From positions 62,001 to 126,000 of the forward strand of contig CANGLW010000002.1 of assembly GCA_947454955.1 (NCBI GenBank): a stretch of 64,000 nucleotides of DNA, written 5' to 3'. Position 1 is the stretch's first letter, and each line of letters begins with the position of its first letter. A program made the translations under genes and the position numbers. The notes under the pieces were generated by a model that was not told where the DNA came from, did no database searches, and saw only the letters and a list, made by a program, of their open reading frames with translations. The DNA is from Comamonadaceae bacterium. Its GTDB lineage: Bacteria > Pseudomonadota > Gammaproteobacteria > Burkholderiales > Burkholderiaceae_C. Positions 35,023 through 43,970 of this stretch are shown here, piece by piece.

Positions 35023-35344
35023 GCACCAAGGCTCACTTTGGCTTTGCATCTCAGTGCTTCTGTGCTGTTTGACCTTGCATGCCCAGGGCGCAGCGTTGTT
35101 TGCTGAGGCTGACCACAGCTTGGGTGCGTCCTTGATGGTGCAAAACAAATGTTCTGCCTGCCACATCAGCAGGGTAGGTGGGGACGGTTCGGCCATCTAC
35201 CGACCGCAAGGCCGCATCCGCACACCCGCTGCGTTGACCGCCATGGTCGAACGATGCAGCACCGAGCTCAACCTGAGCTTGTTCCCCGACGAAGTCAATG
35301 CCATTGCTGCGGTTCTTAACCGCGATCACTACAAATTCAAGTAA
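35015..35344 (+). CDS. Small periplasmic c-type cytochrome
   Basis: The 109-residue product from GTG 35015 has a signal peptide (HQGSLWLCISVLLCCLTLHAQGA) and one heme-attachment site CSACH (NKCSACHISRVGGDG, about residues 45-49). The GTG overlaps the soxH stop by 8 bp. No other motif identifies a partner; it could carry electrons in sulfur oxidation. A longer open frame upstream overlaps soxH and is not coding. Confidence 0.8.
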   Translation: MSKHQGSLWLCISVLLCCLTLHAQGAALFAEADHSLGASLMVQNKCSACHISRVGGDGSAIYRPQGRIRTPAALTAMVERCSTELNLSLFPDEVNAIAAVLNRDHYKFK

Positions 35345-35394
35345 GCCTGCGAGCCTAGGGTTTATACCAATGACACCTGTTCGTGAAGTTTATA

Positions 35395-35414
35395 TATTCG
35401 TAAATAGTGATATA
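35395..35414. promoter_or_regulatory. Predicted SoxR/BigR-type operator 2 (soxC promoter)
   Basis: TATTC-N2-A-N-A-N-A-N-TGATATA, identical in 15 of 20 positions to the site at 32788-32807, lies 29 bp before the soxC ATG in the only AT-rich stretch of the gap 35345-35443. The preceding bases (TTTATATATTC) extend the AT-rich dyad. It probably represses soxCDYZAX in the absence of reduced sulfur. Confidence 0.68.
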
Positions 35415-35443
35415 CAAATGGACTGATAAGGAGTCCCAATCTC

Positions 35444-36805
35444 ATGGACACGTCTGAACTTGGTGGACGATTGATCAAGGCACCTGAAAACTTCATCGAC
35501 CTGGCGGGCGTGAAGACCGTGTTTCAGGAAGCCAAGGCCGGCCGACGTGATTTCATACGCTCAGCCTTTGCAGCTGCAGCAGCGGGCGTGGCGACAGGCT
35601 CAGCCTTGGGGCAGGCCAACCCAGTGCCTGCAGCCGGTGGTGACCCCAACATCCTGGAGCTGCCTGAGCACACCCGCGGCTTGGGTCGTGGCGTGGTGAC
35701 CGATGGCTACGGCAAACCCTCACGGTTTGAGTCCAACATTCAACGCCGTCAAAGCCCTGGCTTGACACAAACCACCCAGTCGTCCGTCTCGTTTGCGCCT
35801 TTGCAGTCGCTGTTTGGCATCGTCACGCCCAGCGGTTTGCATTTTGAGCGACACCACCAGGGGTGGTGGGACATCGACCCCTCCAAACACCGTTTGATGG
35901 TCAATGGCCTGGTCAAGCGCAACATGGTGTTCACCATGGACGAGTTGATGCGCTTGCCTAGCGTGTCGCGGTTTCACTTCATCGAATGCGGTGCCAACAC
36001 CGGCATGGAGTGGGGCAATGTGGCTGTGCCCACTTGCCAGTACAGCCATGGCATGTTGTCGTGCAGCGAGTTCACCGGTGTGCCTTTGATTCGCTTGTTG
36101 GAACTCGCCGGTGCGGACCTGAAAAACGGCAAGTTTGTTTTGGCCGAAGGGGCGGATGGTTCGTCGATGACGCGCACCATCCCCATGAGCTTGATCACCT
36201 CGGGCGAGGTGTTGGTGGCTTATGGCCAGAACGGAGAAATGTTGCGCCCCGAAAACGGCTACCCCTTACGCTTGGTGGTGCCAGGGGTGCAGGGCGTGAG
36301 TTGGGTCAAGTACCTGCGCCGCATTGAAGTGGGCGACCAACCCTACGCCACCAAAGACGAGACGGTGCATTACATCGACCTCATGCCCGATGGTGTTCAC
36401 CGTCAGTACACCAGCATTCAAGAGGTCAAGAGCGTGGTGACCACGCCATCAGGCGGTCAGGTGTTGCTTGACAAGGGCTTTTACAACATCACCGGTCTGG
36501 CCTGGTCGGGCCGCGGCAAGGTGAGCAAGGTGGATGTGTCGGTCGATGGTGGACGCAACTGGCGACAGGCCCGCATTGAAGGGCCAGCGATGAGCAAGTG
36601 CCTGACCCGTTTCAACCTGGATTGGGTGTGGGACGGCCGGCCCGCCATCATCCAAAGCCGCGCAACCGACGAGACAGGCCATGTGCAGTCCACTTACAAG
36701 CAAATGCGCGCGGTGCGCGGGTCAAGGTCCATCTATCACAACAACGCCATTCAATCGTGGCTGGTGCAAGAAAACGGCGAGGTGAAAAATGTTCAGGTTT
36801 CTTGA
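35444..36805 (+). CDS. soxC: Sulfane dehydrogenase molybdenum subunit SoxC
   Basis: The 453-residue molybdopterin protein of the sulfite-oxidase fold forms SoxCD with SoxD and oxidises the sulfane sulfur bound to SoxY in the periplasm. It has a Tat signal (GRRDFIRSAFAAAAAGVATG), the molybdenum-ligating cysteine in HFIECGANTGMEWGNV, and a C-terminal Ig-like dimerisation domain (KVDVSVDGGRNWRQARIEGPA). AGGAG lies about 11 nt before ATG 35444. It overlaps soxD by 17 bp. Presence of soxCD implies complete oxidation of thiosulfate to sulfate without sulfur globules. Confidence 0.95.
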   Translation: MDTSELGGRLIKAPENFIDLAGVKTVFQEAKAGRRDFIRSAFAAAAAGVATGSALGQANPVPAAGGDPNILELPEHTRGLGRGVVTDGYGKPSRFESNIQRRQSPGLTQTTQSSVSFAPLQSLFGIVTPSGLHFERHHQGWWDIDPSKHRLMVNGLVKRNMVFTMDELMRLPSVSRFHFIECGANTGMEWGNVAVPTCQYSHGMLSCSEFTGVPLIRLLELAGADLKNGKFVLAEGADGSSMTRTIPMSLITSGEVLVAYGQNGEMLRPENGYPLRLVVPGVQGVSWVKYLRRIEVGDQPYATKDETVHYIDLMPDGVHRQYTSIQEVKSVVTTPSGGQVLLDKGFYNITGLAWSGRGKVSKVDVSVDGGRNWRQARIEGPAMSKCLTRFNLDWVWDGRPAIIQSRATDETGHVQSTYKQMRAVRGSRSIYHNNAIQSWLVQENGEVKNVQVS

Positions 36806-37889
36806 AACGCCCCGCCGCGTGAAGAGCCTGGTGGCTGGCGGCCTGGTGCTCAGCGTCTTCGTGTCAGGTGCGGCACTGGCACAAGCCAACGTCTACCCAG
36901 GCGTGGGCCGACTGGCCACCCCGTCGGAAGTGGCGGCGTGGGACATTGATGTGCGCCCCGACTTCAAAGGTTTGCCCAAAGGTTCGGGCAGTGTGGCCCA
37001 AGGGCAGGATGTGTGGGAGGCCAAGTGCGCGTCTTGCCACGGCGTGTTTGGTGAGTCCAATGAGGTGTTCAGTCCGCTGGTGGGCGGCACCTCGGCCAAA
37101 GACATTCCCTCGGGCCGCGTGGCCCGCTTGACCGATCCCACCTTCCCCGGTCGCACCACCCTGATGAAGGTGTCCTCGGTGTCCACGCTGTGGGACTACA
37201 TCAACCGTGCCATGCCGTGGAACCAACCCAAGTCGCTCACTGCGGATGAGGTCTACGCAGTCACTGCCTTCTTGCTCAACCTGGGCGAGGTGCTGCCCGA
37301 TGACTTTGTGTTGTCAGACAAAACCATGGCCACTGCGCAAAGCCGCTTGCCCAACCGCAACGGGGTGAGCACCCAGCATGGCCTGTGGCCGGGCGATGAG
37401 TTCAAAGGCAAGCGCAAGCCCGATGTGCAGGGCAGCAACTGCATGCGCAACTGCCCGGTGGAGGCCCAGGTGGCGTCGTTCCTGCCGGACTTTGCCCGCA
37501 ATGCCCACGGCAACCTCTACCTGCAAAACCGCTATGTCGGCCAGCAGCTAGGTGCGGACACCAGCAAGCCCGAAGGCGCCTCAAGCAGCCAGCGTGCGTT
37601 GCCCGCAGCAGTCCCTGCAGCAACGCCTTCTGCTGCCACCAACTCGGGTGTGGATGCCTTGCTGCAGAAAAACAATTGCGTGGCCTGCCATGCGGCTGAT
37701 CGCAAATTGGTGGGGCCGAGCTGGAAAGACGTGGCGCAAAAGCACGCGGGCAAGGGGGATTACTTAACTGGCAAAATCAGAACTGGTGGGTCTGGCGTGT
37801 GGGGAGCGATCCCGATGCCTGCCCAGAACATCTCTGAGAACGATGCCAAGCAAATTGCAAGCTGGCTGGCAGCAGGTGCTGCCAAATAA
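36789..37889 (+). CDS. soxD: Sulfane dehydrogenase diheme cytochrome SoxD
   Basis: The 366-residue periplasmic cytochrome has a signal peptide (VKSLVAGGLVLSVFVSGAALAQA) and two heme c sites: CASCHG (about residue 80) and CVACHA (about residue 300). Between them lies an alanine/proline-rich linker (SSSQRALPAAVPAATPSAAT). It accepts electrons from SoxC. Its ATG at 36789 lies within the last codons of soxC, in line with coupled expression and complex formation. Confidence 0.94.
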   Translation: MFRFLETPRRVKSLVAGGLVLSVFVSGAALAQANVYPGVGRLATPSEVAAWDIDVRPDFKGLPKGSGSVAQGQDVWEAKCASCHGVFGESNEVFSPLVGGTSAKDIPSGRVARLTDPTFPGRTTLMKVSSVSTLWDYINRAMPWNQPKSLTADEVYAVTAFLLNLGEVLPDDFVLSDKTMATAQSRLPNRNGVSTQHGLWPGDEFKGKRKPDVQGSNCMRNCPVEAQVASFLPDFARNAHGNLYLQNRYVGQQLGADTSKPEGASSSQRALPAAVPAATPSAATNSGVDALLQKNNCVACHAADRKLVGPSWKDVAQKHAGKGDYLTGKIRTGGSGVWGAIPMPAQNISENDAKQIASWLAAGAAK

Positions 37890-37912
37890 ACTTTGACCTT
37901 AGGAGAATATTG

Positions 37913-38368
37913 ATGACCAATCGACGCGATGCGCTCAAGCAAGGCGCCCTGTTAGGTGGCCTGCTGGCATCCACCGGGCTCTTCCCCCAGTTTGCCTGGG
38001 CTTTCAACAAAAACGCTTTTGATGCCAAGACCATCAACGATGCAGTGGCTGCATTCGGTGGCAGCGTTCCTGTGGCCAGCAAAGACGTGACCCTGACCGC
38101 ACCTGACATCGCCGAAAACGGCGCGGTGGTGCCCTTGGGTTTGGCCACCACCTTGACTGGTGTGAAGCACCTCTTGATCTTGGTAGAGAAGAACCCCAGC
38201 GCCTTGGTGGCCATGTTCAATGTGTCTGATGCGGTGGAGTCCAACTTCGCCACACGCGCCAAGATGGGCCAGTCCTCCGACGTTTACGCGGTGGCCATCA
38301 TGAACGACGGCAAGGCTTTCTTCACGAAAAAAGAAGTCAAGGTCACCTTGGGTGGTTGCGGCGGTTGA
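37913..38368 (+). CDS. soxY: Sulfur-carrier protein SoxY
   Basis: The 151-residue protein ends in GGCGG, the swinging arm whose cysteine carries sulfur intermediates. A Tat-type signal (TNRRDALKQGALLGGLLASTG) exports it folded, probably with SoxZ. AGGAG precedes ATG 37913. It lies 23 bp after soxD and 46 bp before soxZ. All features of a functional SoxY are visible. Confidence 0.96.
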   Translation: MTNRRDALKQGALLGGLLASTGLFPQFAWAFNKNAFDAKTINDAVAAFGGSVPVASKDVTLTAPDIAENGAVVPLGLATTLTGVKHLLILVEKNPSALVAMFNVSDAVESNFATRAKMGQSSDVYAVAIMNDGKAFFTKKEVKVTLGGCGG

Positions 38369-38414
38369 TCCGCGCTTCACTCTCCAAACACAACATCGAA
38401 ATTAGGAGTCCAAC

Positions 38415-38726
38415 ATGGCAGATCCCATGCGCATTCGCGCTCAATCCGCAGGTGCTAACGCCACCGTCCGTGTCTTGATGAGCCACGAGATGGAAACAGG
38501 TCAGCGCAAAGACGCCGCCGGCAAAACCATTCCTGCTTGGCACATCACGGACATCACCGTCTCGCACAACGGCAAACCCGTCATGACGGCCGAGTGGGGC
38601 CCTGCTGTGTCCAAAAACCCGTTCATGCAGCTCACCGTCAAAGGCGCCAAAGCAGGCGACAAAATCTCGGTGAACTGGAAAGACAACCGCGGCGACACCC
38701 GCACGGATGAAGCCACGGTGTCCTGA
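38415..38726 (+). CDS. soxZ: Sulfur-carrier complex protein SoxZ
   Basis: The 103-residue immunoglobulin-like protein (MRIRAQSAGANATVRVLMSHEMETGQRKDAAGK, WGPAVSKNPFMQLTVKGAKAGDKISVNWKDNRGD) is full-length SoxZ, the partner of SoxY. It lacks a signal peptide, as expected, because it is co-exported with SoxY. AGGAG lies before the ATG. Confidence 0.96.
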   Translation: MADPMRIRAQSAGANATVRVLMSHEMETGQRKDAAGKTIPAWHITDITVSHNGKPVMTAEWGPAVSKNPFMQLTVKGAKAGDKISVNWKDNRGDTRTDEATVS

Positions 38727-38744
38727 CCTTCAAGGAGACTGCGC

Positions 38745-39548
38745 ATGACACACCACCGCACCGTTTGGGCCATGGCCCTGGGTGTGATGTTTTATGGCCA
38801 GGCCATGGCCGAGAAAACATCCATCCAAGCGATTGAAGAGTACCGCGCCATGTTGGCTGACGGTAACCCCGCCGACTTGTTTGAAGCCAAAGGTGAAGAC
38901 CTCTGGAAGCAAAAGCGTGGGCCTAAAAATGCCTCGCTTGAGCAATGTGACTTGGGCAAAGGCCCGGGTGTGATCAAAGGTGCGTTTGTGGAGCTGCCAC
39001 GTTACTTTGCTGATGTAGGAACGGTGCAAGATTTGGAGTCTCGCATCGTGACCTGCATGGCCAAGTTGCAAGGCTTCGATGCCGCGCAGATTGCCAAGAC
39101 GCCTTTTGGTCAGGGCGAGATGGCCAATGTGACGGCCTTGGCCACCTATGTGGCGGCAGAGTCCAAAGGCTTGCGCTTTAACTTGCCGCAAAACCATGCG
39201 ATGGAAAAAGCCTACTACGAGGTGGGCAAGCGCATGTTTTTCCAGCGTGGCGGCACCCATGATTTTTCTTGTGCGTCGTGCCATGGCGAAGAGGGCAAAC
39301 GCATACGCTTGCAAGACCTGCCTAACCTCACCAAGAACCCCGGTGATGGCGTGGGCTTTGCCGCGTGGCCGGCTTACCGTGTGTCCAACGGTCAGATGTG
39401 GAGCATGCAGCTGCGCTTGAACGATTGCTTCCGTCAGCAGCGTTTCCCTTACCCAGAGTTTGGCAGCGAAGTGCTCACCGCACTGAGCACGTACTTGGGT
39501 GTCAATGCCAAAGGCGCAGCTTCGGCCGTGCCCACCGTCAAGCGTTGA
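38745..39548 (+). CDS. soxA: L-cysteine S-thiosulfotransferase subunit SoxA
   Basis: The 267-residue cytochrome has a signal peptide (TVWAMALGVMFYGQAMAE), one heme c site (CASCHGEEGKR, about residue 177) and the active-site cysteine region RLNDCFRQQRFPYPEF. The N-terminal domain keeps two cysteines (EQCDLGKG, IVTCMAKL) but no CxxCH, so it is the monoheme type rather than the diheme Paracoccus type. With SoxX it attaches thiosulfate to the SoxY cysteine. Confidence 0.94.
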   Translation: MTHHRTVWAMALGVMFYGQAMAEKTSIQAIEEYRAMLADGNPADLFEAKGEDLWKQKRGPKNASLEQCDLGKGPGVIKGAFVELPRYFADVGTVQDLESRIVTCMAKLQGFDAAQIAKTPFGQGEMANVTALATYVAAESKGLRFNLPQNHAMEKAYYEVGKRMFFQRGGTHDFSCASCHGEEGKRIRLQDLPNLTKNPGDGVGFAAWPAYRVSNGQMWSMQLRLNDCFRQQRFPYPEFGSEVLTALSTYLGVNAKGAASAVPTVKR

Positions 39549-39559
39549 AGAGGACGACC

Positions 39560-40213
39560 ATGAACAAAACCAAATTGACCTTGGCCCTGGCAGTGCCCGT
39601 GGTGCTGGCCGCATGCGCCAGTGCGCCCAACCAGGCGCAGGTGGAGGAGCTATACCAGTCGATGGTGAAAGCTGCTTTTCGTACGGAAGGCATCGCCAAG
39701 GTAGAGCGCATCACCCAAGTCGACGAGACCAACAGTGCTTGCAGCCAGGCCGATGCACAAGGCAAGCCTTTGGATGCCAAAGTGGCGCAGGCCCTTGAAG
39801 CCGCCAACTTCAAAACCATACGCTGGCCCGCTAACGACAAGTTTGTGGGCGACTGGAAAAAAGGCGAAGCCATCGCGCAAAGCGGCCGAGGCCAAACCTG
39901 GACGGATACTGCCAGCACGCCCAACGGCGGCAACTGCTACAACTGCCACCAGATCGACAAGAAAGAAATTTCTTACGGCACCATCGGCCCGAGCCTTTAC
40001 AACTACGCCAAGTTGCGCGGTGTGAGCAACCCCAACGATGCTGCGTCTCGCCCGATCGTGGCCTACACCTGGGGCAAGATCTGGAACTCCAAGGCTTACA
40101 ACGCTTGCTCCAACATGCCTCGCGCAGGTCATGCCGGCACCTTGAACGAAGAGCAGGTGAGTCACCTGGTGGCCTTGTTGCTGGACCCTAACTCGCCCGT
40201 CAACAAAGACTGA
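39560..40213 (+). CDS. soxX: L-cysteine S-thiosulfotransferase subunit SoxX
   Basis: The 217-residue cytochrome has heme c motif CYNCH (about residue 127) and YGTIGPSLYNYAKLRG. The N-terminus (KLTLALAVPVVLAACAS) ends in a lipobox-like LAAC, so it may be a lipoprotein. ATG 39560 has GAGGA upstream; the longer frame overlaps soxA. It forms SoxAX with the gene 11 bp upstream and is followed by a strong terminator. Confidence 0.94.
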   Translation: MNKTKLTLALAVPVVLAACASAPNQAQVEELYQSMVKAAFRTEGIAKVERITQVDETNSACSQADAQGKPLDAKVAQALEAANFKTIRWPANDKFVGDWKKGEAIAQSGRGQTWTDTASTPNGGNCYNCHQIDKKEISYGTIGPSLYNYAKLRGVSNPNDAASRPIVAYTWGKIWNSKAYNACSNMPRAGHAGTLNEEQVSHLVALLLDPNSPVNKD

Positions 40214-40220
40214 AGTTCAA

Positions 40221-40245
40221 GACCCGGTGCGCCGGGTCTTTTTTT
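40221..40245 (+). terminator. Intrinsic terminator between soxX and soxB
   Basis: GACCCGG (40221-40227), loop TGCG, CCGGGTC (40232-40238) and seven T. It stands 28 bp before the soxB start, so most soxCDYZAX transcripts should stop before soxB. Confidence 0.9.
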
Positions 40246-40273
40246 CACTACTTCCATGGGTGATTGCTGATTT

Positions 40274-42004
40274 ATGAATTTAACCAAACGTGAATTTTTG
40301 CAAGTCCTCGGGGCCGGTTCGGTCGCAGGCATGGGTTTGGGCTCGTACGCGCAAGCGGACGCTGCGACAGCTGCCGAGGGTTTGTACAACCTGCCGCGTT
40401 TCGGTCAGGTGTCCTTCCTGCACATGACCGATTGCCATGCGCAGTTGCTGCCCATGTATTTCCGTGAACCCAGTGTGAACCTGGGTGTGGGCAGCATGAA
40501 TGGCAAGCTCCCTCATTTGGTGGGCGAGCATTTGCTCAAGCACGCCAAGGTGAAGTTGGGTTCGCAAGAGGCTTACGCGCTGTCTTACCTGAACTTCGAA
40601 GCGGCGGCCCGACGTTTCGGTAAGGTGGGCGGCTTTGCGCACCTGGCCACCTTGGTCAAGCGCATGAAGGCCAGTCGCCCCGGCGCTTTGCTGCTCGATG
40701 GTGGTGACACCTGGCAGGGTTCGGCCACAGCGTTGTGGACCAACGGGCAAGACATGGTGGATGCCTGCAAATTGCTGGGTGTGGATGTGATGACCGGTCA
40801 CTGGGAGTTCACCCTGGGCATGGAGCGTGTGCAAGAGATCATCGACAAAGACTTCAAGGGCAAGGTCGACTTTGTGGCGCAAAACGTCAAGACCGCTGAC
40901 TTTGGCGATCCCGTTTTCAAGCCCTATGTGATTCGTGAGATGAACGGCGTGCCTTGCGCCATCATCGGTCAGGCTTTCCCCTACACCCCGATTGCGAACC
41001 CACGCTACATGGTGGCCGATTGGTCCTTCGGCATTCAGGACGAGAACCTGCAGAAGATGGTCGACGAGGTGCGGGCCAAAGGTGCGCAGGTGGTGGTGGT
41101 GCTCAGTCACAATGGCATGGACGTGGACCTCAAAATGGCCTCGCGTGTGACCGGTGTGGACGCGATCATGGGCGGCCACACGCATGATGGCATGCCTGTG
41201 GCCACCGTGGTGCCTAACCGCAACGGCCAGACCCTGGTGACCAATGCTGGCTCCAACGGCAAGTTTTTAGGTGTCTTGGACTTTGAGGTCAAGAACAAAC
41301 GGGTGAGTGACTTCCGTTACAAGTTGCTGCCGGTGTTTGCCAACATGCTGCCCGCAGACCCTGAGATGTCAGCCTTGATTGAACGCATCCGCAAGCCTTA
41401 TGCGGCCAAGTTGTCTGAAACCCTGGCCATGACCGAAGGCACCTTGTACCGCCGTGGCAATTTCAACGGCACGGGCGACCAGTTGCTGCTGGACGCCTTG
41501 ATGGATGTGCAGGGTGCCGAGATCGCCTTTTCGCCAGGTTTTCGCTGGGGCACGTCTTTGCTCAGCGGCCAAGCCATCACGCGTGAGTGGCTTATGGACA
41601 TGACAGCCACCACCTACTCGTATGCCACCGTCACGCAGATGACGGGCGAGACCATCAAAACCGTGCTGGAAGATGTGTGCGACAACCTCTTCAACCCGGA
41701 TCCCTATTACCAGCAGGGCGGAGACATGGTGCGCATTGGTGGCTTGACCTACACCTGCAGTCCCTTGGCAGGTGCTGGGCGACGCATCGACAACATGCGC
41801 CTGAACGGTAAGCCCATTGAAGCCAGTCGCACCTACAAGGTGGCGGGGTGGGCACCGGTTGCCGAAGAAGCCAAAAGCGCAGGTAACCCCATGGTCTGGG
41901 ATTTGGTGGAAACCTGGCTCAAGGCCCAAGGTGGTCGCGTCAAACCACGACGTCTGAACATGCCTGAACTGATAGGTATGCAAGGCAATCAGGGTTTGGC
42001 CTGA
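40274..42004 (+). CDS. soxB: Thiosulfohydrolase SoxB
   Basis: The 576-residue dimanganese hydrolase of the 5'-nucleotidase family releases sulfate from SoxY-bound thiosulfate. Motifs: LHMTDCHAQLLPMYFRE, LLLDGGDTWQGSA, MTGHWEFTLG, VLSHNGMDVD, IMGGHTHDGMP and YRRGNFNGTGDQLL. The signal peptide reads LTKREFLQVLGAGSVAG, so the twin-arginine pair is KR rather than RR, a tolerated but unusual Tat variant. It lies 28 bp after a terminator, so it either has its own promoter or depends on read-through. Confidence 0.95.
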   Translation: MNLTKREFLQVLGAGSVAGMGLGSYAQADAATAAEGLYNLPRFGQVSFLHMTDCHAQLLPMYFREPSVNLGVGSMNGKLPHLVGEHLLKHAKVKLGSQEAYALSYLNFEAAARRFGKVGGFAHLATLVKRMKASRPGALLLDGGDTWQGSATALWTNGQDMVDACKLLGVDVMTGHWEFTLGMERVQEIIDKDFKGKVDFVAQNVKTADFGDPVFKPYVIREMNGVPCAIIGQAFPYTPIANPRYMVADWSFGIQDENLQKMVDEVRAKGAQVVVVLSHNGMDVDLKMASRVTGVDAIMGGHTHDGMPVATVVPNRNGQTLVTNAGSNGKFLGVLDFEVKNKRVSDFRYKLLPVFANMLPADPEMSALIERIRKPYAAKLSETLAMTEGTLYRRGNFNGTGDQLLLDALMDVQGAEIAFSPGFRWGTSLLSGQAITREWLMDMTATTYSYATVTQMTGETIKTVLEDVCDNLFNPDPYYQQGGDMVRIGGLTYTCSPLAGAGRRIDNMRLNGKPIEASRTYKVAGWAPVAEEAKSAGNPMVWDLVETWLKAQGGRVKPRRLNMPELIGMQGNQGLA

Positions 42005-42035
42005 ACCAAGCCCTCACGGGCTGAGCCCGAAAACC

Positions 42036-43145
42036 GTGGACAATACAGGGTTTGTCCAAGATTTTTGCCAGTCCATGAATGCTTTTGTCACCCAATGGGT
42101 GGATGTGCATGGTGTGCAATCCGCCCTGGTGTTGGGCGGCCTGTTGTTGGGTCTGTTGTTCGGCGTGGCCGCGCAGCAGTCCAAGTTTTGCGCCCGCGCT
42201 TCCATCATTGACGCTTATGAACGCCGCCTGAGCGACCGCTCAGCTGTATGGCTGTTCGCGTTTGCCATGTCGGTGTTGTGTGTGCAGTTGGCGGTTTACG
42301 CAGGCTGGCTCGCGCCGGCTAAGTCGCGTTTCATTGACCAACCGGGTTCACTGTCCGGCGCTTTGATTGGCGGCCTCCTGTTTGGTTTGGGCATGATCCT
42401 CACACGCGGCTGCGCAGGCCGCCTGATCGTGTTGACGGGCTCGGGTAATTTACGTGCTGCCATTTCAGGTTTGGTGTTTGCCGTGACGGTGCAAGCGGCC
42501 ATTGGCGGCTGGCTCTCTCCAATTCGCAGCGGTATTGCCGATTGGTGGCGTGTGGACGCGGGTGCTTCGCGTGACTTGCTGGCCATCACCGGCCTGGGCG
42601 CCACAGGTGGTCTCTTGGTGTCTGCTGTGTTCATGGCTGTGGTGGTGTGGCTGTGCGCCAGCAAACTCAAAGGGCAAGCCTGGGCCTTGTGCATGGCCTT
42701 GCTGGTGGGCCTGAGTGTGGCTGGTGGCTGGTTGTGGACACAGTTGATTGCCAACAATTCTTTCGACCCGGTGAGTTTGCAAAGCTTGACATTTGCCAGC
42801 CCTTCAGCCGATTGGCTCATGCGTGTGCTCAACAAGCCGGGCCTCAAAGACATTGGTTTTGAAGCGGCCTTGTTGCCAGCTACTTTTGTAGGGGCTGCGG
42901 TGTCTGCCCTTTGGCGTCGCGAGTTCAAGTTCGAGACCTTCAAGTCTGAGAACAAGATGGGGCATTACATGCTCGGTGCGGTCCTGATGGGGTTCGGGGC
43001 TGTGTTGGCCGGTGGTTGCACCGTGGGTGCAGCCATGTCAGGCGGCTCTATTTTTGCGTTGACCGCATGGTTGACCCTGTTGAGCATCGTTGGCGGCTCT
43101 TGGCTCATGCTCAAGCTGCAAAGCCGCTATCGTTTTCTCACCTGA
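42036..43145 (+). CDS. YeeE/YedE-family permease (thiosulfate/sulfur transporter)
   Basis: The 369-residue integral membrane protein has about nine hydrophobic segments and the YeeE/YedE signatures: AAQQSKFCARAS, GMILTRGCAGRLIVLTGSGNLRAA, AGGCTVGAAMSGGSIFAL. These cysteines line the path in YeeE, shown to import thiosulfate. Next to soxB it probably moves thiosulfate or another sulfur species. GTG 42036 is used; ATG 42075 is an alternative without a better ribosome-binding site. Confidence 0.9.
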   Translation: MDNTGFVQDFCQSMNAFVTQWVDVHGVQSALVLGGLLLGLLFGVAAQQSKFCARASIIDAYERRLSDRSAVWLFAFAMSVLCVQLAVYAGWLAPAKSRFIDQPGSLSGALIGGLLFGLGMILTRGCAGRLIVLTGSGNLRAAISGLVFAVTVQAAIGGWLSPIRSGIADWWRVDAGASRDLLAITGLGATGGLLVSAVFMAVVVWLCASKLKGQAWALCMALLVGLSVAGGWLWTQLIANNSFDPVSLQSLTFASPSADWLMRVLNKPGLKDIGFEAALLPATFVGAAVSALWRREFKFETFKSENKMGHYMLGAVLMGFGAVLAGGCTVGAAMSGGSIFALTAWLTLLSIVGGSWLMLKLQSRYRFLT

Positions 43146-43149
43146 GACC

Positions 43150-43746
43150 TCAAGGCTGCTGGGCGCTCGCCTCAAGCTTGCTCAAGTCAAACCCTCTGGC
43201 CTTGAGCCTTTGCAGCAAGGCTTCATAAGCTTGCGCATTGACCTGGGGCGTGCGTGAGAGCACCCACAGGTATTGCCGTTTGGGCTCACTCACGGCCACC
43301 AACTGGTAGGCCTCATCCAGGTCTATCACCCAGTAGTCGCCCCACACCAGCGGAATGAAAGACAACCACTCGGGGGCAAAACGCACCTCGAGTTTGGGTG
43401 AGTCTGCCGCGCCAATCTGGCGCGCCAAGCCCAGGGCTTCGATGGTTTTGCCCTCGGCCGTGCGGCAACGGTTGAGCACTTCAACCTGACCTGGCCCAAG
43501 CACTTTGTAGGTGGCGTGGGTGTTGCTGACGCATTTGCGTTGGAACCAGTTGGGGTACTTCGCCACCTCGTGCCACACACCCATGTAGCGTGCGACATCC
43601 AGCCCAGCAATGGGCGCGAGTGGGGCGACTTGCGCTGAAGGGGCCGTGGGCTCGGCAGCCCAGGTGTTGGTCACAGACCAAGCCAGCGCCAAGCAAGCTG
43701 CCACATGCAAAGGCCAGCGACGGGCCCATCGGTTCAAGGTGTTCAT
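43150..43746 (-). CDS. Lipocalin (Blc-like)
   Basis: The 198-residue protein has a signal peptide (HVAACLALAWSVTNTWAAE) and the lipocalin fold: DVARYMGVWHEVAKYPNWFQRKC (GxW motif), ATYKVLGPGQVEVLNRCRTAEGKT, GDYWVIDLDEAYQLVAVSEPKRQYLWVLSRTP. It resembles bacterial Blc lipocalins that bind lipids in the envelope. No lipobox cysteine is clear. It converges with the YeeE gene, with 4 bp between stops. Confidence 0.92.
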   Translation of the reverse strand: MNTLNRWARRWPLHVAACLALAWSVTNTWAAEPTAPSAQVAPLAPIAGLDVARYMGVWHEVAKYPNWFQRKCVSNTHATYKVLGPGQVEVLNRCRTAEGKTIEALGLARQIGAADSPKLEVRFAPEWLSFIPLVWGDYWVIDLDEAYQLVAVSEPKRQYLWVLSRTPQVNAQAYEALLQRLKARGFDLSKLEASAQQP

Positions 43747-43970
43747 GACCACACTCTAACAAGACCCACGCCTATCTGCTTGAAACGGTGGTGCGCCCTC
43801 TGGCGGGTAGCGTCAATGTACTGGTTTCATACCAGAAAAATTAACCATCAGAAAAGTGAATTCAGACCATGCCAGCGGGCTAACGGATTCGAATAATGAA
43901 TCACATCCCGCTCCCTTTGTGTTGTTGGTCAAGAGGACGGGGGTGCTCAATCACTTCAAAGGAGTTGGAG
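43747..43970. promoter_or_regulatory. Divergent promoter region, lipocalin / RTX peroxidase
   Basis: A 224-bp gap without a supported gene. CTGGT-ttcat-ACCAG (43821-43835) is a short dyad. AAGGAGTTGGAG directly before 43971 is the ribosome-binding site of the peroxidase gene. No convincing -35/-10 pair was recognised. Confidence 0.4.
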
